From: an uncultured Succinivibrio sp.
GTDB taxonomy: Bacteria; Pseudomonadota; Gammaproteobacteria; Enterobacterales; Succinivibrionaceae
Assembly: GCA_934218695.1 (NCBI GenBank)
Contig: CAKQDA010000003.1
Coordinates: 62,001 to 126,000, forward strand
DNA: 64,000 nucleotides
Reading direction: 5' to 3'
Numbering within the stretch: the stretch's first letter is position 1; the number at the start of each line of letters is the position of its first letter. The notes under the pieces are model-generated. The model searched no databases. It had not been told where the DNA came from and worked only from the letters and a program-made list of their open reading frames with translations. Positions 1 to 8,680 of this stretch are shown one piece after another. The position numbers and the translations under genes were made by a program.

Positions 1-259
1 CCTTAGCTGCAATTCCGCGCTCATTTGCTCTTCTGATAATCTTGTCATCAATATCAGTGATGTTTCTGACATACTTAACATCAAATCCTGAATAGCGCAG
101 ATAACGAACGATTACATCAAAGTTAACGAATGTTCTTGCGTGTCCTATATGGCATAAATCATAAACAGTCACACCACATACGTACATTCCAATCTTGCCA
201 GGTTCAATTGGCTTAAACTCTTGCTTACTTTTTGTCAGCGTATTGTATATCTTTAGCAT
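1..259 (-). CDS. cysS: Cysteinyl-tRNA synthetase, N-terminal part (cut by window edge)
   Basis: CysS charges tRNA-Cys with cysteine in the cytoplasm. Only the first 86 codons are present; the gene runs off the left edge. The start ATG is at 259 on the minus strand and the protein begins [15 protein letters not shown]. The class I synthetase features are visible: the zinc/substrate region [10 protein letters not shown] at about residues 22-31, the HIGH-type motif HIGHAR at about 34-39, and [10 protein letters not shown] near residue 68. It is divergent from ppiB, the same arrangement as in E. coli. The identification is firm, but the KMSKS loop and the anticodon-binding part lie outside the window. 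Confidence 0.95.
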   Translation of the reverse strand, partial: MLKIYNTLTKSKQEFKPIEPGKIGMYVCGVTVYDLCHIGHARTFVNFDVIVRYLRYSGFDVKYVRNITDIDDKIIRRANERGIAAK

Positions 260-505
260 ATTTGTCTCTAAAAGGAGTATTTGACAATGTAAATCACAAT
301 TTTCTTGAGATCATATCAAATTGCGTTACTTCATTCACATTATTCTTTGATCAAATTATTCTTGTGCAAAGAAAATGACTTTTTTCAATAAACCTTAATG
401 ATTTTGTTTTTAAAAATCACTTTTTGTGCGGTTGGATTTTTAGAAATTACTATTTACTGTTAAAATATCTGAAAAGATTTCACATAAATTTATAGAGAGA
501 ACAAT

Positions 506-997
506 ATGATCACATTAAAAACTACCTTAGGTGATATCGTAATTGAACTAGACTATGAAAAGGCACCTGAAACAGCCAAAAACTTTGAAAACTACGTAAA
601 GTCAGGTTTTTACAAAGGAACAATTTTCCACAGAGTTATCAAAGGTTTTATGATTCAGGGTGGTGGTTTAACTGCAGATATGTCACAAAAAGAAACCGAA
701 GCACCTATCAAAAACGAAGCTGACAACGGTTTAAAGAATGAAAGAGGAACCATTGCAATGGCAAGAACAAATGATCCTCATTCAGCTACAGCTCAATTCT
801 TTATCAACACTGTTAACAACGGTTTCCTGAATTTCAGATCTAAAGATCTTTCTGGATGGGGCTACTGTGTTTTCGGAAAAGTTGTAAAAGGTATGGATGT
901 GGTTGACAAGATAGAGCAATGCAGGACAACTACTGTTTCTTACTATCAGGATGTTCCTGTAGAAACTATCGAAATCACTGATGCTTGCATTGATTAA
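506..997 (+). CDS. ppiB: Peptidyl-prolyl cis-trans isomerase B (cytoplasmic cyclophilin)
   Basis: PpiB catalyses cis-trans isomerisation of peptide bonds before proline during folding. The 163-residue protein has no signal peptide, which fits the cytoplasmic PpiB rather than the periplasmic PpiA, and its length matches the 164-residue E. coli protein. Cyclophilin core motifs are visible: [13 protein letters not shown] at residues 41-53 with the catalytic Arg43, [18 protein letters not shown] at 83-100, and [10 protein letters not shown] near 117-126. A GAGAGA-like ribosome site precedes the ATG. It is divergent from cysS, is followed by a strong terminator at 1003-1030, and keeps the E. coli cysS-ppiB-lpxH order. 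Confidence 0.97.
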   Translation: MITLKTTLGDIVIELDYEKAPETAKNFENYVKSGFYKGTIFHRVIKGFMIQGGGLTADMSQKETEAPIKNEADNGLKNERGTIAMARTNDPHSATAQFFINTVNNGFLNFRSKDLSGWGYCVFGKVVKGMDVVDKIEQCRTTTVSYYQDVPVETIEITDACID

Positions 998-1002
998 TTA
1001 AC

Positions 1003-1030
1003 AAAGGTGGCTCATGCCACCTTTTTTCTT
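1003..1030 (+). terminator. Intrinsic terminator of ppiB
   Basis: A perfect 9-bp stem AAAGGTGGC / GCCACCTTT (1003-1011 with 1016-1024) encloses a TCAT loop and continues into a run of T. It lies directly after the ppiB stop. The ATG inside its loop (1014) is in frame with lpxH but is an unlikely start for that reason. Confidence 0.9.
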
Positions 1031-1043
1031 GGTAATTTCGCTC

Positions 1044-1790
1044 ATGGCCACCTATATAATTGCTGATCTTCATTTAAGTGAGTCAAAACCTATTTTGACA
1101 AACGCTTTTGCTAATTTTTATGATCACAACTTGTACCTAAATGACAAGCTGATTATCGCCGGTGATATGTTTGACTTCTTTGTAGGTTTGGACAAAAACT
1201 CAAGATTTCAGCAAAATATAAGACAGATTATTCTTAAAGCCAGGGCCCGAGGTGTCCAAACATTATTCCAGTGTGGAAACAGAGATTTTCTGATGAATAA
1301 GTATATGGCTGAATATTTTGGAATGAAGCTCATTGGCGATTTTTATATTCTTCCAACATCTGATGGACAGGCTCTGTTAATTCACGGAGATCAGCTGTGT
1401 CTTCACGACAGGTCTTATCAGAAATTCCGTTCCATGTCTAAAAATAAGCTTATTAGATTTGTCTTCATGGCGCTACCGTTGTCATGGAGAAAAAAGATTG
1501 CTATTAAGATCAGAAAAAAAAGCAAAAAAATGGAAATTGCAAGAGAGAAAGAAAGAGAAGACTCTCTTAATGATCCAAAAGTAAAAGAAGCAGGAGCCCA
1601 CTTTCTTGCGACAACGGGATCAAAGATCCTGATTCATGGTCATTTTCACATTTTTGGCGGACAAAAAGATGCCTTTGGAGAAGGCACCCACAGACTGGGA
1701 CTTGGTATGTGGAATTCCCAGTACAGCTATGTAAAAATTGACAGAGGTGAACTTAAACTTGTTCAAAGGCAAATGGAAAAAAATTTCTAA
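1044..1790 (+). CDS. lpxH: UDP-2,3-diacylglucosamine diphosphatase LpxH
   Basis: LpxH hydrolyses UDP-2,3-diacylglucosamine to lipid X, the fourth step of lipid A synthesis, as a peripheral inner-membrane metalloenzyme. With the start at ATG 1044 it has 248 residues and begins MATYIIADLHLSE, very like E. coli MATLFIADLHL. The calcineurin-type metal motifs are present: DLH at residues 8-10, GDMFDFF, GNRDF, HGD and the C-terminal HGHFH. An ATG at 1014 would add ten residues, but it sits in the loop of the ppiB terminator. No strong ribosome site is seen at either start. The stop codon overlaps the convergent polA stop, so no terminator separates the two genes. Confidence 0.93.
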   Translation: MATYIIADLHLSESKPILTNAFANFYDHNLYLNDKLIIAGDMFDFFVGLDKNSRFQQNIRQIILKARARGVQTLFQCGNRDFLMNKYMAEYFGMKLIGDFYILPTSDGQALLIHGDQLCLHDRSYQKFRSMSKNKLIRFVFMALPLSWRKKIAIKIRKKSKKMEIAREKEREDSLNDPKVKEAGAHFLATTGSKILIHGHFHIFGGQKDAFGEGTHRLGLGMWNSQYSYVKIDRGELKLVQRQMEKNF

Positions 1791-4579
1791 TGAGCATCTG
1801 CCCAATTTGAACTGCAGCCGATACCAACCTCCAAAGGCACGTCTATGCTGGCAGCATTTTCCATAATATCCTTAATTACTTTTAAAGCCTCTTCCACAAA
1901 ATTATCCTTTACCTCAAACAACAGTTCATCATGAACCTGAACTGTCATTCTAACGGTATCAGCAGGAAGTGTTCTGATCCAGTCCATGAGCTTTATCATG
2001 GCGTTTTTAATCACATCAGCGGCACTGCCCTGCATAGGAGCATTGATTGCTGCTCGTTCAGCGCCTTTTAATAACAGCACATTTGAACTGTTTATATTGG
2101 CTACAGCAATTTTCCTTCCCTCAATAGTAGTTACATAGCCATTTTTATGAGCAAATTCTTTTGTATTTTCCATGTAGACTTTTACTTTTGGATAACGAGC
2201 AAAATAACGTTCTATGTATACTTTTGCCTCAGACATACTCATATGAGTCTGCTTTCTTAAACCAAAAGCTCCCATTCCATACATTAGGCCGAAATTAGTT
2301 GCCTTGGCATGAGCTCTTTCCTGAGCAGTTACATCATCAATAGATTTACCCAAAACTTCAGCTGCTGTTGCCTTATGAACATCATATCCAGCCCTGAAAG
2401 CCTTTAATAAGTTAGGATCCTGACTGATATGAGCAATGAGTCTTAACTCAATCTGTGAATAATCTGCAGAAATCAGTCTGTAACCATCAGGAGCAACAAA
2501 AGCCTTTCTGATTAACTTGCCTTCGTGTGTTCTTGCAGGGATATTCTGCAAATTAGGATCGGACGAAGACAGTCTTCCGGTTACTGTCCCTGACTGGTTG
2601 AATGATGTGTATATTCTGTGAGTCTTTGGGTTAATCATGGTCTGAAGTTTTTCTGTATAAGTTGAGATTAACTTTGACAGCTCACGGTATCTTAAAACTA
2701 GATTAGCGACATCATAGTCATATGATATCTGTTCTAGGATTTCTTCAGCAGTTGAGTATTTTCCATCCTTGACTTTCTTTGGATAAGGGATCTTCATATC
2801 CTCAAAGAGAACTGTTCCTAACTGCTTTGGTGAAGAAATATTAAATTCCTTTCCACAAGAAACATAGATTTGCTTTTGAATATCTAAAAGTTCAACCTTT
2901 AAATTCTGATTCTGTCTTTCCAACTCTTCTTTATCTACACAAACACCAAAAAGTTCCATCTGGTAGAGAACATATAAAAAAGGCATTTCTTTACTAAAGA
3001 AGATATCTCTGTCCTTTTCAGATTCATTTAATTTTTCAATTAAATAATTGTACAGTCTTAAGGTTACCTCAGCATCTTCACCGGCATACTCGCAGACTCT
3101 TTCTACAGGAACCTCATTTATTGGTAACTTTTTCTTGGCTCCTGTTACATCTTTATAGGTGATTGTATTGTAGCCAAGATACTTTTTTGCCAAATCATCC
3201 ATGTTAACCGGCTCTGCTGAATTTAACAGATGAGCCAAAACCATAGTATCAGCGTAAACTTGATTTATTTCAATTCCATGATAGTGAAGAACTAAAAGAT
3301 CAAACTTAATGTTATGCCCTACAATTTTTACGTCATCCTGATTAAGTACAGGTAACAGATTTTCCTTAACTTCGCTTACAGTAAGCTGATTGGGTACTCC
3401 TAAGTAAGTATGGTTAAAAGGAATATAGTAGCCTTCCTTTTGAGTTACACTCAGAGACATTCCAACAATGGAACATTCTTCTGGACGGAGAGAAGTGGTT
3501 TCAGTATCAAGAGCAACAACTTTTGCTTTTTGAATTTTTCTGCAAAGATCCTTTAAACTTTCCAAATCTGTTATAAGGTGGAAGACACTTCCATAAGATT
3601 TGAAATCAACTTCTGCTGCATCGTGCTGTGAGAACAGAGCCTCAAGAGAACCTACCTCTGAAGTTGCCCCCTTACTTTCTGTCGCATCGTCTTCTTTTAG
3701 ATTTTTCTTTGTCTGTTCAAGTAATTTAGTAAACTCAAGCTCAGTAAAAATCTTTATCAGTTCGGCAGTATTCTCGACAGGGAAAGAAACCTTATCAATG
3801 GAAATTGGCAGCTCTACATCTGTTTTTATGGTTGCAAGTTTATATGACAATCTTATCTCATCAATAGCCTGTATGTACTTAGGAGCAAAAGTCTTGGCGC
3901 CCTTGAACGGCAAAGAGGCTATTTTGTCTGTATTTCTGAAGATTTCTTCCACACCACCTATCTCATTCAACAAACAGACAGCTGTCTTGTCTCCAGTACC
4001 TTTCATCCCCGGAATATTATCTGAGGAATCACCTTTTAAAGCCAGATAATCTATGATAAGTTCCGGTCCCACACCAAACTTTTCTTTGACACCTTTAGCA
4101 TCATAAAAGGTATCCTTCATAGAATCATAGAGGGAAACATTATCATCAACGATCTGAGATAAATCCTTATCTCCCGTGCAGATAACCACTTTTAAACCAC
4201 GTCTTGAAGCTTCCTTTGCATAAGAGCCAAGAACATCATCTGCTTCAACGCCACTTACCGACAGTAAAGGAAAGCCAAATGCCTTTACTATAGAATGAAC
4301 ATAAGGAACCTGCTGAACTAACGCTTCAGGCATTTTTTCACGGTTGGATTTGTACTCTGGGTACATTTGATTTCTAAAGGATTTTTCTTTTGCATCAAAA
4401 ACAACTATGAATTTTGAACCTTCAAACTTCTTTAGTAGTCCCTGCAGCATTCTGGTAATGATTAACGAAGCAGCTGTAGGAATTCCCTTGGAATTTGTAA
4501 AATTCTGCCTTGAACCGAAAAAGGCTCTATAAAGAAAAGATGAACCGTCAACAAGTACTAGTGGTAAAGAATCAGCCAT
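1787..4579 (-). CDS. polA: DNA polymerase I
   Basis: PolA removes RNA primers, fills gaps and takes part in excision repair. The 930-residue protein matches the usual length (928 in E. coli) and all three domains look active. The 5'-3' exonuclease occupies about residues 1-290 with the acidic cluster VEADDVLG and TGDKDLSQ. The 3'-5' proofreading domain keeps Asp358 and Glu360 in LDTETTS and the YAGEDAEV motif near 499. The polymerase domain has motif A DYSQIELR with Asp706, an O-helix with Phe763 in TNFGLMYG, and motif C VHDELLFEV with Asp884. The gene is monocistronic and convergent with lpxH, sharing the stop-codon region. Confidence 0.98.
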   Translation of the reverse strand: MADSLPLVLVDGSSFLYRAFFGSRQNFTNSKGIPTAASLIITRMLQGLLKKFEGSKFIVVFDAKEKSFRNQMYPEYKSNREKMPEALVQQVPYVHSIVKAFGFPLLSVSGVEADDVLGSYAKEASRRGLKVVICTGDKDLSQIVDDNVSLYDSMKDTFYDAKGVKEKFGVGPELIIDYLALKGDSSDNIPGMKGTGDKTAVCLLNEIGGVEEIFRNTDKIASLPFKGAKTFAPKYIQAIDEIRLSYKLATIKTDVELPISIDKVSFPVENTAELIKIFTELEFTKLLEQTKKNLKEDDATESKGATSEVGSLEALFSQHDAAEVDFKSYGSVFHLITDLESLKDLCRKIQKAKVVALDTETTSLRPEECSIVGMSLSVTQKEGYYIPFNHTYLGVPNQLTVSEVKENLLPVLNQDDVKIVGHNIKFDLLVLHYHGIEINQVYADTMVLAHLLNSAEPVNMDDLAKKYLGYNTITYKDVTGAKKKLPINEVPVERVCEYAGEDAEVTLRLYNYLIEKLNESEKDRDIFFSKEMPFLYVLYQMELFGVCVDKEELERQNQNLKVELLDIQKQIYVSCGKEFNISSPKQLGTVLFEDMKIPYPKKVKDGKYSTAEEILEQISYDYDVANLVLRYRELSKLISTYTEKLQTMINPKTHRIYTSFNQSGTVTGRLSSSDPNLQNIPARTHEGKLIRKAFVAPDGYRLISADYSQIELRLIAHISQDPNLLKAFRAGYDVHKATAAEVLGKSIDDVTAQERAHAKATNFGLMYGMGAFGLRKQTHMSMSEAKVYIERYFARYPKVKVYMENTKEFAHKNGYVTTIEGRKIAVANINSSNVLLLKGAERAAINAPMQGSAADVIKNAMIKLMDWIRTLPADTVRMTVQVHDELLFEVKDNFVEEALKVIKDIMENAASIDVPLEVGIGCSSNWADAH

Positions 4580-4761
4580 GATATAAACTTCCTAATGTAG
4601 ATGCTCCATTGTAACAGTTCCTTAAATCATGTAAAAAAACTTAACTAAATTTTCATGGAAAAACGGCAAATAAAGACCTAAAATACGCTGTCTATTGACA
4701 AAGGTGAGCCTTGCGCTTGCTTTGGCTCTTGTTATCTTTATTATCCTGAAACGAAAATATT

Positions 4762-5385
4762 ATGAGTAATTTTTCTTTCCCTTTAAAAAAGCTTTGGTTT
4801 ATACATGTATTTATACTTGTTATAAGTAACTACGCAGTACAGATCCCTTTGACAATTTTTGGGATCAATACGACTTTGGGTACTTTCACATATCCATTTA
4901 TTTTTCTGTCTACAGATCTGACAGTCAGAATATTCGGTCAGCGCAAAGCCCGAAAAATTGTCTTCAATGCCACGATCCCAGGACTAATTCTTTCCTACTT
5001 TATAGGATCTTTATTTGAACGCGGACTTTTTCAGGGTTTTGAATCCTTAAGTTCATTTTCTTACTTTGTATTCAGAATCACATTAGCATCTCTGTCTGCA
5101 TACCTCATAGGACAGCTTGCAGATATCATGGTGTTTCAGAGACTAAGAGAAATGAAGCAGTGGTGGCCTGCACCTACAGCGTCGTCGGTTTTAGGTAATT
5201 TACTAGATACCTATGCTTTCTTTGCCATAGCCTTTTATCATACTAACGATGCATTTATGTCAGAACACTGGATTGAAATTGCGTTTGTCGACTATCTCGT
5301 AAAAATCACCGCAAATCTGGTTATTTTCCTACCAGCTTACGGCGTCCTTTTAAATTATCTAATCAGAAAAATTGAAGACAAATAA
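4762..5385 (+). CDS. yhhQ: Queuosine precursor transporter, YhhQ family
   Basis: YhhQ-family proteins are inner-membrane carriers for 7-cyano-7-deazaguanine, the salvageable precursor of the queuosine tRNA modification. The 207-residue protein is hydrophobic with about six membrane segments and follows E. coli YhhQ closely: TFTYPFIFLSTDLTVRIFG near residues 41-59, PAPTASSVLGNLLDT near 136-150 and EIAFVDYLVK in the last third. Its neighbours polA and trxA say nothing about function, so the call rests on sequence. A possible extended -10 (TGTTATCTT, 4730-4738) lies about 24 bases before the ATG. No recognisable preQ1 riboswitch was found in the short leader. Confidence 0.92.
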   Translation: MSNFSFPLKKLWFIHVFILVISNYAVQIPLTIFGINTTLGTFTYPFIFLSTDLTVRIFGQRKARKIVFNATIPGLILSYFIGSLFERGLFQGFESLSSFSYFVFRITLASLSAYLIGQLADIMVFQRLREMKQWWPAPTASSVLGNLLDTYAFFAIAFYHTNDAFMSEHWIEIAFVDYLVKITANLVIFLPAYGVLLNYLIRKIEDK

Positions 5386-5440
5386 GATAATTTTGAGATT
5401 TAATTTCAACAATCAAGGAAAAATAATCATCCAATACATG

Positions 5441-5455
5441 CTAGTATAAAACTAG
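5441..5455. promoter_or_regulatory. Small inverted repeat overlapping the probable trxA -10 box
   Basis: CTAGTATAAAACTAG has 5-bp arms CTAGT/ACTAG around ATAAA and contains a TATAAA-type -10 sequence 20-30 bases before trxA. No good -35 is visible. It may be an operator or simply promoter DNA. Confidence 0.3.
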
Positions 5456-5474
5456 TTAAAATTTTGGAGGTTTT

Positions 5475-5801
5475 ATGAGCGATAAAGTTCTGCATATCAA
5501 TGACGATCAGTTTGAATCAGAAGTGATCAACTCTGATAAGCCAGTATTGGTTGACTTTTGGGCAAATTGGTGCGGACCATGCAAAATGATCGGTCCTTTT
5601 ATTGAAGAACTGGCTGACGAAATGGACAATGTCAAATTTGTAAAAGTGGACATTGATAAAAACTCAGCATATGCTGCAAAGTACGGAGTTATGAGTATTC
5701 CTAATTTGCTACTCTTCAAAGACGGAGAAATTGTTAACCGTCAGATAGGAGCTTTACCCAAGTCTGAGCTTAAAGCTTTCATAGAAAATTCTATATCATA
5801 A
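5475..5801 (+). CDS. trxA: Thioredoxin 1
   Basis: TrxA is the general cytoplasmic disulfide reductant, recycled by thioredoxin reductase; it also donates electrons to ribonucleotide reductase. The 108-residue protein has no signal peptide and carries the WCGPC active site at residues 32-36 and a conserved SIPN segment with the cis-proline near residue 76. The ribosome site TGGAGG is strong, at 5465-5470. In E. coli trxA lies beside rho; here the two are about 4 kb apart and on opposite strands, separated by ddl and the metE/metF remnant. A perfect terminator follows at 5808. Confidence 0.97.
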   Translation: MSDKVLHINDDQFESEVINSDKPVLVDFWANWCGPCKMIGPFIEELADEMDNVKFVKVDIDKNSAYAAKYGVMSIPNLLLFKDGEIVNRQIGALPKSELKAFIENSIS

Positions 5802-5807
5802 AATTCT

Positions 5808-5839
5808 ACCGGCACTTTAAAAGTGCCGGTTCTATTTTA
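5808..5839 (+). terminator. Intrinsic terminator of trxA
   Basis: The 11-bp stem ACCGGCACTTT / AAAGTGCCGGT (5808-5818 with 5820-5830) is followed by a T-rich tract (TTCTATTTT). It shows that a reading frame opening at 5823 cannot be the true ddl start. Confidence 0.9.
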
Positions 5840-5966
5840 CTTTCATATAAGCACTCTTAAAGTTTTACCACTCTTTTGCTTTTCTTCAATTTTATTTGGA
5901 CATAACATTTTTTCTGTCTTATTATTGTTGAAAATTTTCATATCGTACAAAACAAATGGACAAAAT

Positions 5967-6965
5967 ATGAGCACTAATATTCTGCTAATGTGCGGAGGCG
6001 ATGGTTCTGAACATGAAATTTCATTACTATCAGCTAAATTTATCGAAGAACAGTTAAAATTATCAGAAGACTTTAACGTAATTAAAATTGTTATCCACAA
6101 TCACCAGTTTTTGGTTGATGGCAGCATTCCAGGCTATTTTGATGCCAGTGGCGAATTTGTATACGCAAATAATAAAATTAAGGTTGATTGTGTTGTTCCA
6201 TGCATTCACGGAATACCAGGAGAAACTGGAGATATCCAATCATTCCTCAATATTTACAATATTCCTTTCATAGGCTGTGATGCTGAAGCAAGCAGATACT
6301 GTTTTAACAAGATCACTACTAAACTGTATTTTGATGCTTTGGGAATTCCTAACACTCCATATGCAATTATTCCTTTAAAGACAGAACAGTATAAAAAAGT
6401 GGCTTTTGATTTCTTTGACAAATACGGAGACATCTACGTAAAGGCAGCAAGTCAGGGATCATCTGTAGGATGCTACCATGTAACAAAAAGAGATGATGTA
6501 TGGGACAGTATTGTAGAAGCTTTCCAGTACAGTACGGAAGTAATCATTGAAAAGAATATCATTCACAGAGAATTAGAAGTTGCCGCCTATGAGATAGACG
6601 GAGAATTAAAAATAACAAATCCTGGAGAAATTATCATTCCAGATAATCTTTTTTACACTTTTGAAGAAAAGTATTCTAAAAACTCAGGCACAATAACAAC
6701 TGTAACACCTGAAAATCTTACAAGTAATGAAATTTCTCAGATCCGAGAATTAGCTAGAAGAGCCTTTGTCGGATTAAAGCTAAGAGATTTATCCAGAATC
6801 GACTTTTTCCTGTCAAAAGAAGATGGAATTCTTATCAACGAAATCAACACATTCCCTGGAGCTACACCTATTTCAATGTTCCCAAAAATGTTAGCCAACA
6901 ATGGTGACAATATGGCTGATTTTCTTGCAAAAGCAGTAAAAAAAGCTATTTTGGAAAAGAAATAA
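5967..6965 (+). CDS. ddl: D-alanine--D-alanine ligase
   Basis: Ddl joins two D-alanines with ATP to make the dipeptide that ends the peptidoglycan stem peptide. The frame is open from 5823, but that start lies inside the trxA terminator. The ATG at 5967 gives 332 residues starting MSTNILLMCGGDGSEHEIS, the normal Ddl N-terminus with the GG..SEHEISL motif. The ATP-grasp core is visible: VKAASQGSSVGC, EKNIIHRELEVAAYE, then LRDLSRIDFF and the metal/phosphate motif INEINTFPGATPISMFP near the C-terminus. The ribosome site is weak. It stands alone rather than in the murein cluster, as DdlA does, but sequence alone does not separate DdlA from DdlB here. Confidence 0.92.
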   Translation: MSTNILLMCGGDGSEHEISLLSAKFIEEQLKLSEDFNVIKIVIHNHQFLVDGSIPGYFDASGEFVYANNKIKVDCVVPCIHGIPGETGDIQSFLNIYNIPFIGCDAEASRYCFNKITTKLYFDALGIPNTPYAIIPLKTEQYKKVAFDFFDKYGDIYVKAASQGSSVGCYHVTKRDDVWDSIVEAFQYSTEVIIEKNIIHRELEVAAYEIDGELKITNPGEIIIPDNLFYTFEEKYSKNSGTITTVTPENLTSNEISQIRELARRAFVGLKLRDLSRIDFFLSKEDGILINEINTFPGATPISMFPKMLANNGDNMADFLAKAVKKAILEKK

Positions 6966-6985
6966 CTTTTATTTTTCACCAACTG

Positions 6986-7026
6986 AAACCTAGTTCTTTT
7001 TCTGCAAGATCTAGGTTTCTTTTTAT
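6986..7026 (+). terminator. Intrinsic terminator of ddl
   Basis: GAAACCTAG (6986-6994) pairs with CTAGGTTTC (7012-7020) across a 17-base loop and runs into TTTTTATT. Confidence 0.8.
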
Positions 7027-7101
7027 TAATCATAAAAAGTCACACTTCTGTTTTTTTTGAATTCTAAAAAAAACTTCATTCCTCAATAGAAAATTTCATT
7101 C

Positions 7102-7114
7102 TGAATTTTATTCA
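7102..7114. promoter_or_regulatory. MetR-type operator upstream of metE
   Basis: TGAATTTTATTCA fits the enterobacterial MetR consensus TGAA-N5-TTCA exactly. It lies 277 bases before the metE ATG, longer than usual. No metR gene is in the window. Confidence 0.5.
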
Positions 7115-7207
7115 AGATATAGTTTTTAAGTATAACTAAATATACAAAATAAGTATTTTACTTATTACCAAGTGATTCATAGACTGTTTAACAAGCTTAA
7201 ATGTATA

Positions 7208-7220
7208 TGAATTTTATTAA
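7208..7220. promoter_or_regulatory. Second, imperfect MetR-type site
   Basis: TGAATTTTATTAA repeats the upstream site at 7102 with one changed base in the right half. A strong plus a weaker MetR site is the arrangement known before metE in enteric bacteria. Confidence 0.4.
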
Positions 7221-7390
7221 ATAATGTATCGTCAAAAAAATTAACTTTAAAACATAAGATACAAATTCAAAACAGGCGTTTGTAGAGAAACTATTTTTGA
7301 ACATTTCACAAAACGATCTCACTTACCTTTAAAGCTCAGCACATATCTCGCAGAGAGATATTTTATTTTTTCTATATTTTAGGAGATGAA

Positions 7391-8680
7391 ATGTCTACTT
7401 CAGTAATTGGTTATCCTCGTATAGGATCTTTAAGAGAATTAAAATTTGCCTTAGAAGCTTACTTTAAAGGAGAAAAATCTGAAAATAAGCTAAAGATACT
7501 TTCAAAAGAGTTAAGAAAGGAACATCTTACAACACAGAAATCCGCCGGGATCGACTTTATTTCTTCAAACGACTTTTCGTTTTATGATAAAACCCTAGAT
7601 TAGGCAGTTCTTCTCAACATCATACCTAAGAGATACCGTGAACTTGACCTGAGTGATTTGGAAAAGTATTTTGCAATTGCCCGCGGTTATCATGGCAATA
7701 AAGGCAATGTAAAAGCCCTTGCCATGAAGAAATGGTTCAACACCAATTACCACTACATTGTTCCTGAGTTTTAAGATGACATAAAAATTGAACTTACAGG
7801 AACCAAACCTTTTGATGAGTATTTAGAGGCTAAACAGCTTAGCTTGGTATCGAAACTAAGCTCGTACTGGTTGGACCTTTTACTTTATTAAAGCTGATCC
7901 GTTTTACAGGGAAAAAGGGATCCTTGATGTAAAAGCTGATTTCATCAGAGTTTACATTGAAATCGTAAAAATAATTATCACGTTTGGAACTCAGTGGATT
8001 CAGTTTGATGAACCTTACCTGGTTCATGATCTGACATCAAATGATATTAGATTGTATCAGGATCTGTACACTGCAATACTAAATAAAAAAGGAAACACCA
8101 AAAATCCTATTGCAGACATATTTTGGTGACGTTCGTGATATTTATACAGTTTTACAGTCATTAAATTTTGACGGCATCAGACTTGATTTTGTTGAGGGAA
8201 GAAAAACTCTAGAACTCATAAAAGAAAACGGGGTTTCTTCAGTCAAAAAATTATTTGCAGGAGTCGTAAATGAAAAAAATATCTGGAGGAACAACTACGA
8301 GAAGACTCTATCAATGCTAAATTTCCTAAAAGAAAATGATATTCAAACTGTTGTTTCAACATCATGCTCTCTCTTACACGTGCCATATACAGTCGAAAAT
8401 GAAACCAAATTAGAAGATAAGTACAAAATTCATTTTGCCTTTGCACAGGAGAAACTGACAGAGTTAAAGGAAATTGATGGAATCTTCACATCAGCAAACT
8501 AAAAAACAATGAAAAGTATCTCAAGAATGCTGCTCTTTTCACAGAAGACAGACTTGCATTCAACGCTACTGTTGACGCACGAGTAAAGGCTGTTACTCCA
8601 GAAAATTTCGTAAGAAAACCTGAATTTAATCAGAGAGAAAAGCTCCAAAAAGAAGAGTTCAAATTACCACTATTCCCTAC
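7391..8680 (+). pseudogene. metE: metE remnant: N-terminal half of cobalamin-independent methionine synthase, multiply disrupted
   Basis: Intact MetE transfers a methyl group from 5-methyltetrahydrofolate to homocysteine. Only about the first 430 of roughly 750 residues can be read, and in pieces. The start (ribosome site AGGAG, MSTSVIGYPRIGSLREL) is normal, but TAG at 7601-7603 and TAA at 7772-7774 interrupt the first frame. The similarity then changes frame near 7841-7846, 7908-7916, 8099-8108 and 8496-8505. Recognisable pieces include [35 protein letters not shown] and STSCSLLHVPY. The C-terminal catalytic half with the zinc-binding site is gone, replaced by metF sequence. It is certainly non-functional as methionine synthase. 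Confidence 0.95.

Larger units (their letters stand above)
6966..7390 (+). promoter_or_regulatory. Intergenic region between ddl and the metE remnant
   Basis: This 425-base AT-rich spacer contains the ddl terminator (6986-7026) and two MetR-type sites (7102-7114 and 7208-7220). A good ribosome site, AGGAG, precedes the metE ATG. No coding potential was seen. Confidence 0.7.

Noticed and set aside
3600..4049. 149-codon open frame opposite polA
   Set aside because: It is fully antisense to the conserved polA exonuclease region and has the composition of a shadow frame.
4695..4700. TTGACA as a -35 of the YhhQ gene
   Set aside because: No -10 sequence is found 16-18 bases downstream; a different extended -10 further on fits better.
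5823..5966. Longer N-terminus for D-Ala-D-Ala ligase
   Set aside because: The extra 48 residues start in the trxA terminator, are hydrophobic without family similarity, and the ATG at 5967 gives the usual Ddl start.
7601..7603. TAG in metE as recoding (pyrrolysine or readthrough)
   Set aside because: The same gene has a TAA and several frame changes, and the catalytic half is missing, so decay is the simpler explanation.
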